Below are positions 24,032-34,039 of a stretch of DNA of 64,000 nt, piece after piece. The notes under the pieces were generated by a model. It did not search any database. It was not told where the DNA came from and saw only the letters and a program-made list of their open reading frames with translations. How positions within the stretch are numbered: position 1 is the first letter of the stretch; every line of letters starts with the position of its first letter. Source of the stretch: an uncultured Actinomycetes bacterium (GTDB lineage Bacteria; Actinomycetota; Coriobacteriia; Coriobacteriales; Atopobiaceae); assembly GCA_900314645.1 (NCBI GenBank), contig OMWB01000008.1:1-64000 (forward strand). Reading direction: 5' to 3'. The translations under genes were made by a program, and so were the position numbers.

Positions 24032-25003
24032 CTACTTGTAGAGAACCGCCTTGCCGGTGCAGTTGAAGAGGTCGATCTTCTGTGCCGCGACAGCTTGCAT
24101 GGCCTTGATGCACGGCGGCTCAATCTCGTTGGGTTCGCGCAGGCCACTGTCTTTCAGGACCTCGCGCATCTTGTTGTAGAACGCCGCCTTGATGTCGGAG
24201 GAGATGTTGATCTTCGCGATGCCAATGCGCGCGGCCTCGGCAATCTCGTCATCGGGGTTGTTTGAGCCACCGTGGAGCACGAGCTTGGTGTCCAGGCCGG
24301 CTTCCGTCAGTGCCGCCTTGATCTCGCGCAGAAGGTCGAGCTTGAGCTCGGGCACATAGCCCTTCGGATAGAGGCCATGGCAGGTGCCGATGGCGATGGC
24401 GAGGGTGTCGATACCCGTCTGTTTGATGAACTCCACTGCCTCGTCAGGCTGCGTGTAGTGGATGACCTGGCCAAAGGCCTTGTCTGCGTCGGTCACGCCG
24501 ATGTTTCCCAGCTCGGCCTCAACGGAGATGTCACGCACCCAGAGCGAGGGCACGTACGCAAACGGGTCACCTGCAGGGACCTCGGCCGCGCGCGGGTCAT
24601 CGGCGTCGGTGCAGACCTGCCACATCTGTGCCACGTGCGCGATCTCCACGACCTTTTTGGTGATGGCGACGTTCTCCTCAAACGGCTTCGAGGAGGCATC
24701 GATCATGACGGAGGTGTAGCCAGAGCGAATGGCCGCCATAACGCTGCGCAGGTCAGGGCCGTGGTCCAGATGGATAACGGCAGGTACGGGCGAGGCCTGA
24801 ATGCGCTGGCGAATCGACGCGATGGCGTCAGATCCAAGGTGCTTCAGCTCGTCGGGGTGAATCTCGATGATGACAGGGGCGTTCTTTTGCTCGGTGATGT
24901 CCATGATTCCGTTGAACATGGCATAGCTACTGATATTGAACGCAGGGATAGCAAACTGGTGCTCGTCGGTGGGGGCAAGCAGCTCCTTCATGTTCATAAG
25001 CAT
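24032..25003 (-). CDS. Class II fructose-bisphosphate aldolase family protein (ketose-bisphosphate aldolase)
   Basis: This 323-residue TIM-barrel aldolase carries VIHLDHGPDL with zinc ligands, SVMIDASSKPFEENV, and LVLHGGSNNPDDEI followed by INISSDIKAAF for phosphate binding. This is the class II FBA/tagatose-bisphosphate aldolase group, which splits fructose 1,6-bisphosphate or a related sugar. The stretch between residues ~130 and 170 (CTDADDPRAAEVPAGDPFAY) is longer than in typical FbaA/GatY, so the substrate is not certain. AAAGGAAG stands before the ATG at 25003. It is transcribed alone and converges on the CPBP gene. Confidence 0.9.
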   Translation of the reverse strand: MLMNMKELLAPTDEHQFAIPAFNISSYAMFNGIMDITEQKNAPVIIEIHPDELKHLGSDAIASIRQRIQASPVPAVIHLDHGPDLRSVMAAIRSGYTSVMIDASSKPFEENVAITKKVVEIAHVAQMWQVCTDADDPRAAEVPAGDPFAYVPSLWVRDISVEAELGNIGVTDADKAFGQVIHYTQPDEAVEFIKQTGIDTLAIAIGTCHGLYPKGYVPELKLDLLREIKAALTEAGLDTKLVLHGGSNNPDDEIAEAARIGIAKINISSDIKAAFYNKMREVLKDSGLREPNEIEPPCIKAMQAVAAQKIDLFNCTGKAVLYK

Positions 25004-25185
25004 GGCGTGGCTTCCTTTCGACGGCGGGCGGGACTGTCCGCGAACTGTTGATGTGAACAGGGTAACACCGCTTTGTCGCGCGCGATTACCTGCTCATAAT
25101 TGATGTGTTGAAGGTACACAACTTGAGGTGCGGAAGGTTTCTTCAACCTTGTTGGCTGTTTTGGGCTATACTCGTCTGCACACAA

Positions 25186-25262
25186 GCCCCTATAGCTCAG
25201 CGGATTAGAGCGTTCGCCTCCGGAGCGAAAGGTCGAGGGTTCGAGTCCCCCTGGGGGCACCA
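25186..25262 (+). tRNA. tRNA-Arg(CCG)
   Basis: A full cloverleaf is visible: acceptor GCCCCTA with TGGGGGC, D stem GCTC/GAGC, anticodon stem TTCGC/GCGAA around CTCCGGA (anticodon CCG at 25220-25222), T loop TTCGAGT, and an encoded CCA end. The T stem GAGGG/CCCCC holds one A-C mismatch. TATACT (25167-25172) is a good -10; the -35 is weak. A terminator hairpin follows. The last 21 nt are repeated exactly at 25460-25480. Confidence 0.95.
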
Positions 25263-25273
25263 AAGTGTGCAAG

Positions 25274-25300
25274 AGGCCACCTATCACGGTGGCCTTTCTT
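25274..25300 (+). terminator. Terminator after tRNA-Arg
   Basis: AGGCCACC (25274-25281) pairs with GGTGGCCT (25288-25295) and is followed by TTTCTT. It begins 12 nt after the tRNA 3' end. Confidence 0.75.
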
Positions 25301-25307
25301 GTTTGTG

Positions 25308-25398
25308 CCCGCCGCCTGGGGACTCGAACCCGGGAGTTTCACCGTCCAGTGGACGGTGAAAAACCCGAGCGATAAGCGAGGGTTGCTCTATGGGCGGG
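25308..25398 (-). other. tRNA-like remnant in inverse orientation
   Basis: Read on the minus strand, GCCCGCC and GGCGGGC enclose the segment like an acceptor stem, GAGC/GCTC resembles a D stem, and GGGTTCGAGTCCCC is the same T-arm core as in the neighbouring tRNA-Arg. In place of an anticodon arm there is a perfect hairpin, CACCGTCCA-C-TGGACGGTG (plus-strand 25340-25358). The T stem does not close properly, so this is not a working tRNA. The segment lies in a 483-bp stretch without protein genes. Confidence 0.4.
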
Positions 25399-25459
25399 CG
25401 CATGCCGGGCGGAGCGCCGCAAGGCGCGGAGCCGTCGAGCGTTGCCGAAGGCAACGCGG

Positions 25460-25514
25460 CGAGTCCCCCTGGGGGCACCAGGATATGGCAGAGGTCGTCA
25501 GCGATGGCGGCCTC
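25460..25514 (+). repeat. Exact duplicate of the tRNA-Arg 3' end followed by a terminator
   Basis: 25460-25480 repeats the last 21 nt of the tRNA (25242-25262), including CCA. As after the real tRNA, a terminator follows: GAGGTCGTC (25491-25499) pairs with GGCGGCCTC (25506-25514), then TTCTTGTTTG. Two small hairpins (GCGCC/GGCGC near 25420 and GCGTTGCC/GGCAACGC near 25440-25457) precede it. Either an attachment-site duplication from an old integration or the tail of a lost tRNA paralogue. Confidence 0.8.
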
Positions 25515-25527
25515 TTCTTGTTTGTTG

Positions 25528-25614
25528 TGGGACAAAGGGGAGTATCCCTTCCGTCCCACAAGGCGCGGGTGGGACAAAGGGGAGTATCCCTTCCGTCCCA
25601 TCCCTTCCGTCCCA
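25528..25614 (+). repeat. Direct repeat of a 31-nt hairpin unit, two copies plus a partial third
   Basis: The unit starts TGGGACAAAGGGGAGTATCC and ends CTTCCGTCCCA. It is present identically at 25528-25558 and 25570-25600, and its last 14 nt appear again at 25601-25614. Each unit folds on itself (TGGGAC with GTCCCA, AAGGG with CCCTT). In size and layout it resembles the 32-nt units at 12947 and 50265. It lies between the duplicated tRNA end and the surface protein gene. Confidence 0.9.
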
Positions 25615-25745
25615 AAGGCGTTTTGCACGAGGAGGGTAACCTGCCCGTTTCTCACCGAAACAAACGGTTCCCACCGGCTGTCTACCTCGTGTTCCGTGGC
25701 ACAATGTCCGCATGTTTGCATAGCTAACGTGGAGGGGGTGCGCAT

Positions 25746-27953
25746 ATGGATAGAAGGCGCTTGGGGAAGCTCTGGGCGTTCATCGCCGCGATGCTCTTTG
25801 TCGTGGGGCTGTTTCCGATGCATGCGTTTGCCGACGACAAGAATACGCCGGACACAGGATCCCATACCGCTCGTATCGTGTGGGACGACGCCAATGACCA
25901 AGATGGCTTTCGTCCTGAGAAGATATCCGTCGAGCTCTTCGCTGACGATGAATGTATCGAAGGCGCCACTCTGTCGGATGTGAACAATTGGTCATACACG
26001 TGGGATATGCTGCCGTTACAGTCGTCAGGAGTGCCCATTCTGTACCGCGTGGGCAAGGACAAGGTTCTTGGGCAGCTTCCAAGTGGCTATAGTGTTTCCT
26101 TCGACGAGGATGAGGATGCTACCGTCATTACCTTTAGGCACACGCCAGAGACAACCGACTTTAAGCTGCGAGTTGTTTGGGCGGGTGACGAAGGGAAAGA
26201 CTCGCGCCCCGATTCACTCAGAGTTAACCTGCTTGCGAATGGTTCAGCGGTACATAGCGTCCTGTTGAGACCGGGGAATGACTGGTCTTCCATTTTGCCT
26301 GAGATGGACGTCCGCAGTGGCGGCCAGCCTATCGACTACCAGTGGGCAGAGGTCGGGGTCACGCATTATACGATGACGAGCAAGACCGCTGAGGGCGCAA
26401 CCACCACGATGACCTATACGTACTCCTCTCCTATGACACTGCATTTCACGTCAGTTGACGGCGAGATCATGGATGCCATCAGGTTTGACGTGCTGGCACC
26501 TGATAGCACCACGATTGCCCAGGCCATAAACGATCACTTCAACACGACGGACGGCATCAGCTACAAACCGTTTGTGGCAGCTGGGTATGAGGATTCCAAT
26601 TACCGCGTCACCAAGCCGTTGACCGAGTACGTGGGCTTTAACGAGCTGAATAGAGACGACATTCTCGGCAGCACGTATGTCGGTGACGGTGTGGAGATGT
26701 ACTACGTCATGTACAAGGTACTCTCTGACACTCCGGAGATGACGATCGAGGCTCCGACGTGCGGTACGGAGACCACGACACCGCTAGACCCTGCGTCGAT
26801 GGATTATGATTGCAACAGGCAGTCAAACCCGCCGCAGGTAACGTGCCCTGACGGGAGCGCCTATCATCCCAACGACGCGGATGGGGGTCTGCCTGGTTGG
26901 TGGGTGAAGAGCGCGGATGACAGGGATCCCTTCATCGGTACGTTCAAGGGTGGAGAAGCGTTCTATGCGAGGCTTTGGCTCGCGACCGATTTCGGCTACG
27001 TGTTCCCGGACGATACGTTCACCGTACATGGGGGAGAGCTGATAAGCGTCTTTGACTTTCACCCTCCGCATAGGCTCTCTGTCAGCGGTGTCGTGAAGGT
27101 CACGGCAGTGCACGATGCCGGGGATCCGGTGAACGATGGCTTCGTCGCGGCTGACTGCACGACGGACGGAACGCATGACGTGATTGTCCGGTGCAAGCAA
27201 TGCGACGAGGTGCTCTCCAACGACACCGTCGTTGACGAGCCAAAGCTCGGGCACCAGTGGGGCGATTGGAAGGTCACGAAGAGGCCGACCACGATATCGG
27301 CCGGCGAAGAGGTGCGGGAATGCACGCGCTGCGATGAGAAAGAGACTCGTGTGGTCGAGCCGCTCCCTGTGGAGAAGGGCACGCTGACGTTTGAACTGGC
27401 CGGCGGAACGCTTGACGGCAAGACCGGCAAGGTGACCATCGAGGCCAACGTGGGCGACACGATCAAGCTCCCGGGCGCCCCCAAGCGCGAGGGCTACACG
27501 TTCAAGTGCTGGAAGGGCTCCGAGTACGCGGCCGGCGCGCAGTACAAGGTGGAGGGCGACCACACCTTCACGGCGGTCTGGGAAGCCAACCCGACGCCTG
27601 CGAAGAAGGCCACGCTGACGTTTGACCTGGCAGGCGGAACGCTGGACGGCAAGACCGGCAAGGTGACCGTCGAGGCCAACGTGGGCGACACGATCAAGCT
27701 CCCGGGCGCCCCCAAGCGTGAGGGCTACACGTTCAAGTGCTGGAAGGGCTCCGAGTACGCGGCCGGCGCGCAGTACAAGGTGGAGGGCGACCACACCTTC
27801 ACGGCCGAGTGGCAGAAGAATGCCGCAAGCACGAGCAACAGCACTCTTCCGAAGACAAGTGACCCAAGCGTGCCCGTTGGCACTATCGTCACCATCGGCA
27901 TCGTTGGTGTGGCTCTTGCTGCGACAGGCTACGCGCTCCGTCGTCGCAGCTAG
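25746..27953 (+). CDS. Sortase-anchored surface protein with Cna-B-like and InlB-type repeats
   Basis: The 735-residue product has a signal peptide (KLWAFIAAMLFVVGLFPMHA then FA, cleavage about residue 29). Two Cna-B-like beta domains follow (starting near HTARIVWDDANDQDGFRPEK and DFKLRVVWAGDEGKDSRPDS), then a middle region of unknown type, a small Cys pair segment (RCKQCDEVL ... RECTRCDEK), and two ~67-residue Listeria-Bacteroides/InlB repeats (GYTFKCWKGSEYAAGAQYKV). The end is a cell-wall sorting signal: LPKTSD, a hydrophobic helix and RRRS. It is probably linked covalently to the wall by a sortase and may bind host surfaces or matrix; the partner is unknown. The N-terminal two thirds has lower GC and less biased codons than the repeats. 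Confidence 0.92.
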   Translation: MDRRRLGKLWAFIAAMLFVVGLFPMHAFADDKNTPDTGSHTARIVWDDANDQDGFRPEKISVELFADDECIEGATLSDVNNWSYTWDMLPLQSSGVPILYRVGKDKVLGQLPSGYSVSFDEDEDATVITFRHTPETTDFKLRVVWAGDEGKDSRPDSLRVNLLANGSAVHSVLLRPGNDWSSILPEMDVRSGGQPIDYQWAEVGVTHYTMTSKTAEGATTTMTYTYSSPMTLHFTSVDGEIMDAIRFDVLAPDSTTIAQAINDHFNTTDGISYKPFVAAGYEDSNYRVTKPLTEYVGFNELNRDDILGSTYVGDGVEMYYVMYKVLSDTPEMTIEAPTCGTETTTPLDPASMDYDCNRQSNPPQVTCPDGSAYHPNDADGGLPGWWVKSADDRDPFIGTFKGGEAFYARLWLATDFGYVFPDDTFTVHGGELISVFDFHPPHRLSVSGVVKVTAVHDAGDPVNDGFVAADCTTDGTHDVIVRCKQCDEVLSNDTVVDEPKLGHQWGDWKVTKRPTTISAGEEVRECTRCDEKETRVVEPLPVEKGTLTFELAGGTLDGKTGKVTIEANVGDTIKLPGAPKREGYTFKCWKGSEYAAGAQYKVEGDHTFTAVWEANPTPAKKATLTFDLAGGTLDGKTGKVTVEANVGDTIKLPGAPKREGYTFKCWKGSEYAAGAQYKVEGDHTFTAEWQKNAASTSNSTLPKTSDPSVPVGTIVTIGIVGVALAATGYALRRRS
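27381..27812 (+). repeat. Near-identical tandem InlB-type repeats inside the surface protein gene
   Basis: 27381-27581 and 27612-27812 (period 231 nt) differ at about ten positions only by eye, including synonymous ones. The copies are GC-rich compared with the rest of the gene, which suggests a recent duplication or gene conversion and the possibility of copy-number change. Confidence 0.85.
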
Positions 27954-27968
27954 AATGCGTAGTTTGTG

Positions 27969-28008
27969 AGCCGCACGTAGGGCCTGGCCTTACGTGCGGC
28001 TTGCTTTT
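27969..28008 (+). terminator. Terminator after the surface protein gene
   Basis: GCCGCACGTA (27970-27979) pairs with TACGTGCGGC (27991-28000), with a short inner GGCC pairing, followed by TTGCTTTTC. It starts 17 nt after the stop codon. Confidence 0.8.
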
Positions 28009-28092
28009 CCCGCGCGTCGCCCCTGTGGTCAACATTTGCAGGACCTCGCAATCGCGTACAATCACTGAGGGCCAACGCAGGGGGAGGAACGC

Positions 28093-30504
28093 ATGGAGCC
28101 AGAGGCACAGACATCGACACTGTTCGGACTGACGGACGAACAGGTGGCGGAGCGTGTCGCGGCAGGTCTCACCAATGCCAACACTGACCTCAAGACCAAG
28201 TCCATACGACAGATCCTCGCCGAGCACACCTTCACGCTCTTCAATGGCATAAACGTTTTTCTTGCCATCCTCGTGCTGTTCACCGGCCGGCTCCGCAACA
28301 TGGCCTTCATGGGGGTCGTGTTCTTCAACATGGCTGTGGGCATCGTGCAGGAGGTCCGCGCCAAGCGCATGGTTGACCGCCTCACCATCCTCACTACCAA
28401 GCAGGTTCGCGTCATGCGCAACGGTGTGCAGGTGGAGCTGCCCATAGAGGGCATCGTGCAGGACGACATCGTCTTGCTCAGGCACGGTGACCAGGTGCCC
28501 GCAGACGGCACCGTGGTGCGTGGCGACCCGCTCATGGACGAGAGCCTGCTTACCGGCGAGAGCGAATCGGTTGAGAAGCACCTGGGAGACGAGCTGTTCT
28601 CAGGCAGCTTTGTGGTAGCTGGTGACGTCGCCTACCGCGTGACGCGCGTGGGCGCCGCAGGCTATGCGGCACAGATCAACGCGGAAGCGCACTACGTCAA
28701 GCCCGTTAACTCAGAGATCATGCGTACGCTCTCGATGATCATCGAGTTCGCGTCACTCGTGCTCATCCCCCTCGGTGCGGGGCTTTTCCTGCGCACCTAT
28801 GTGGTGGAGGCCACGCCGCTCGTGGATGCGCTGCTTTCGACCGTGGCGGCCATGGTGGGCATGATTCCGCAGGGCCTCGTGCTTTTGACCTCGGGCGTGT
28901 TGGCCATCGCGACTACCAGGCTCGGCATGCATAGCGTACTCGTCCAGCAGAGCTACTGCGTGGAGACGCTTGCGCGTGTTGACATGCTCTGCCTTGACAA
29001 GACGGGCACCATCACGAGCGGCCAGATGGAGGTCACGAAGGTCCTCGGGGTGGGTGAGACGCCGCGCGAGGAGGTCGAGCGCTCGTTCTGCACGGTCACC
29101 CACGCCAACGAGAACGACGCCAACGAGACGGCCCTTGCCCTCATGTCCTACGCCGAGGGTGTGGGTGCGACCCCCGAGCCCATTAGTCGCGCCATCCCGT
29201 TCAGCTCGGCACGTAAGTACTCGGGTTGCGTCACCGAAGACGGCAGGGCGTTCGTGTTGGGTGCGACGCAGTTCGTGCTGGGGACTGCGGCAGAAGAGTG
29301 GCGTGAGTACGTCTCTTCGTTTGGCGAGCGCGAGCGCGTGTTGACGATTGCCGAGGTGGACGGCTTTGAGCACACGGGCGCCTTGGTGGGCACCCCGCGC
29401 GTGTTGGGCTTTGTCGGCCTCAGGGACGAGATCAGGCCCACCGCGGCAGACACCATCAAGTACTTCCGCAACCAGGGCGTCAACCTCAAGGTCATCTCGG
29501 GCGACGACCCGCGCACCGTCTCGGCCATCGCCAGGGCCGTGGGCATCGAGGGTGCCGACTCGTACGTTGACGCCTCTACCCTCGTGACGGATGAGCAGGT
29601 CATGGATGCGGCCCTCACCAAGAGCGTCTTTGGCCGCGTGACGCCACAGCAGAAGCGCACCATCGTGAGGACCTTGCATTCCGCGGGACACACCGTGGCC
29701 ATGACGGGCGACGGCGTGAACGACGTCCTCGCGCTCAAGGAGGCTGACTGTTCGGTCTCGATGGCGTCGGGGTCGGCCGCGGCACGCAACGTGAGCGAGA
29801 TCGTGCTTGTGGACAACGACTTCGCGCACATGCCCGAGGTGGTGGCGGAGGGCCGTCGCTCCATCAACAACCTGCAGCGCAGCGCCTCGCTCTTCCTGGT
29901 GAAGACCGTCTTCTCGGCGCTTCTCACCTTCCTGTGCATCTTCCTGCCGCCTTACCCGTTCATCCCCATCCAGATGACGCTCCTGTCCAGCGCAGTGATT
30001 GGCTGGCCCTCGTTCGCGCTCTCGATGGAGCCCAATCGTGAACGTGTGACGGGCGGCTTCTTGGCAAACGTGTTACGGAGGTCGCTGCCGGCTTCGGTGG
30101 CTATCGTGGCGGCGGTACTCGCGGTGCAGCTCTTGGGCGGGCCCCTGGGCATGAACTTTGCGCAGCGCTCGACGTGCGCGCTCTACCTCTCCGCAGCTGT
30201 GGGCGTGGCACTCATCGTGCGCATCTCATGGCCGCTCACCCCGCTGCGCACGGCGTTGCTCGTGTCGGTGATGTGCATCCTGATTGCCGGCTGCCTTGTG
30301 TTCCCGTCGTTCTTCTCGCTTGAGAGGCCCACGGTTACCATGGCGTTATTTCTCGTGGTGTGCGGCGCGGCTACGCTGACGCTCTTCCATATCCTGTATG
30401 AACGGCTGAATCGGCCGCACGACGAGGGCGAGGACGGGGACCGTCTGAGCTACTTCGTGTGGTGGCTTGAGAAAAGCTATGACCGCAGGCACCGCAAGAG
30501 GTAG
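28093..30504 (+). CDS. Cation-transporting P-type ATPase (HAD-IC family, CtpE-like)
   Basis: The 803-residue membrane pump has the actuator motif DESLLTGESESVEK, the phosphorylation site MLCLDKTGTITSGQ, and the hinge MTGDGVNDVLALKEADCSVS. Hydrophobic helices surround these, with six or so at the C-terminus. There is no N-terminal heavy-metal domain or CPC motif. The second half of helix 4 reads MIPQGLVLL instead of PEGLP, as in the CtpE-type group thought to move calcium. Substrate is therefore inferred, not shown. GGGGAGG precedes the ATG. Aconitase starts 28 nt downstream on the same strand, so they may share a transcript. Confidence 0.92.
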   Translation: MEPEAQTSTLFGLTDEQVAERVAAGLTNANTDLKTKSIRQILAEHTFTLFNGINVFLAILVLFTGRLRNMAFMGVVFFNMAVGIVQEVRAKRMVDRLTILTTKQVRVMRNGVQVELPIEGIVQDDIVLLRHGDQVPADGTVVRGDPLMDESLLTGESESVEKHLGDELFSGSFVVAGDVAYRVTRVGAAGYAAQINAEAHYVKPVNSEIMRTLSMIIEFASLVLIPLGAGLFLRTYVVEATPLVDALLSTVAAMVGMIPQGLVLLTSGVLAIATTRLGMHSVLVQQSYCVETLARVDMLCLDKTGTITSGQMEVTKVLGVGETPREEVERSFCTVTHANENDANETALALMSYAEGVGATPEPISRAIPFSSARKYSGCVTEDGRAFVLGATQFVLGTAAEEWREYVSSFGERERVLTIAEVDGFEHTGALVGTPRVLGFVGLRDEIRPTAADTIKYFRNQGVNLKVISGDDPRTVSAIARAVGIEGADSYVDASTLVTDEQVMDAALTKSVFGRVTPQQKRTIVRTLHSAGHTVAMTGDGVNDVLALKEADCSVSMASGSAAARNVSEIVLVDNDFAHMPEVVAEGRRSINNLQRSASLFLVKTVFSALLTFLCIFLPPYPFIPIQMTLLSSAVIGWPSFALSMEPNRERVTGGFLANVLRRSLPASVAIVAAVLAVQLLGGPLGMNFAQRSTCALYLSAAVGVALIVRISWPLTPLRTALLVSVMCILIAGCLVFPSFFSLERPTVTMALFLVVCGAATLTLFHILYERLNRPHDEGEDGDRLSYFVWWLEKSYDRRHRKR

Positions 30505-30532
30505 GTGCCTTGCCCGATAAAGGAGGGGTTCC

Positions 30533-33208
<2,676 letters not shown>

Positions 33209-33252
33209 TAGGGGAGTTTCTCCCTGCGCACATCGCCCAGAAGAGGGCAATG

Positions 33253-33294
33253 AGGGGCGTCCGAGCACTCAGCTTGGACGCCCCTTCGTGTTTG
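33253..33294 (+). terminator. Strong terminator after acnA
   Basis: AGGGGCGTCCGAGC pairs with GCTTGGACGCCCCT around ACTCA, a stem of about 14 bp with one G-T pair, followed by TTCGTGTTTG. The remaining gap to 33449 contains TAAAAT near 33376, a possible -10 for the cyclophilin gene. Confidence 0.85.
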
Positions 33295-33448
33295 TCCACC
33301 CGTAGGCACATCGTGAAGCATCGGCGAACGGGGCCTATAAGCACTCTGCCGAATATGTGAAAGCACGGTCGTACTGCTAAAATGTTCCAACTAGGTATGT
33401 GAGTGGATTGTCTGCGTTTACGCAGGCAACGCATTAAGGAGCAAACAC

Positions 33449-33991
33449 ATGGGCTTTTTCCCTGACCCGCTGTACGAGCCCAAGTACGCAGTCAAGGGTG
33501 ACGAGATTGCGGTCTTCACGACGAGCAAGGGCACCATTCGCGTGGCCCTTGATGGCGCCGGCGCTCCGCGTCACGTTGCCAACCTCTGCGAGCTTGCCGA
33601 GGCAGGCTACTACGATGGCCTCAAGTTCCATCGCTACGTGCCCGGGTTTGTGATTCAGGGCGGGTGCCCCAACACGCGTGAGATGACGCCTGAGGAAGTT
33701 GCCTCGGGTGCCGTTGGCCCGTACGGTCGTCCCGGCACGGGCGGCCCTGGGTATCGCATTCGTCAGGAGTACACTAGCAACCCCAATAACAGCCACGTCG
33801 ATGGCGCGCTCGCCATGGCACGCAGCCAGAATCCCGACAGCGCCGGCTCGCAGTTCTACTTCTGCCTCGGCCCGCAGCATGGTCTGGATTCGGGGTACAC
33901 CGTCTTTGGCACCACTATAGAGGGCATGGACGTCATCGCGGCACTGCGTGCGGGAGACGTCATCGAGTCTATCCGCATCGAGCACGCATAG
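33449..33991 (+). CDS. Peptidyl-prolyl cis-trans isomerase, cyclophilin type
   Basis: The 180-residue cytosolic cyclophilin has no signal peptide. Typical segments are GLKFHRYVPGFVIQGGCPNT, with the active-site Arg/Phe, GALAMARSQNPDSAGSQFYF and TVFGTTIEGMDVI. It catalyses proline isomerisation in protein folding. AAGGAG precedes the ATG. It is followed after 48 nt by a TPR gene and then the mre operon, and may be the first gene of that transcript. Confidence 0.93.
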   Translation: MGFFPDPLYEPKYAVKGDEIAVFTTSKGTIRVALDGAGAPRHVANLCELAEAGYYDGLKFHRYVPGFVIQGGCPNTREMTPEEVASGAVGPYGRPGTGGPGYRIRQEYTSNPNNSHVDGALAMARSQNPDSAGSQFYFCLGPQHGLDSGYTVFGTTIEGMDVIAALRAGDVIESIRIEHA

Positions 33992-34039
33992 GCACTCCGT
34001 GAGCGTCGAGCACACGGGGACACAACACAAGGAGCAGCA

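Noticed and set aside
25308-25398. Second functional tRNA on the minus strand
   Set aside because: The T stem does not pair, the spacing between arms is wrong and there is no plausible anticodon loop.
25528-25614. Possible CRISPR array
   Set aside because: Only two full units, an 11-nt spacer, each unit a hairpin by itself, and no cas genes.
25284-25901. Several overlapping ORFs on both strands around the tRNA-like region
   Set aside because: They translate tRNA ends and hairpin repeats (phrases such as 'GFESPWGHQ') and lack ribosome sites.
28026-28040. Single GTCAACATTTGC word resembling one end of the palindrome units
   Set aside because: No partner arm is nearby; a chance match cannot be excluded.
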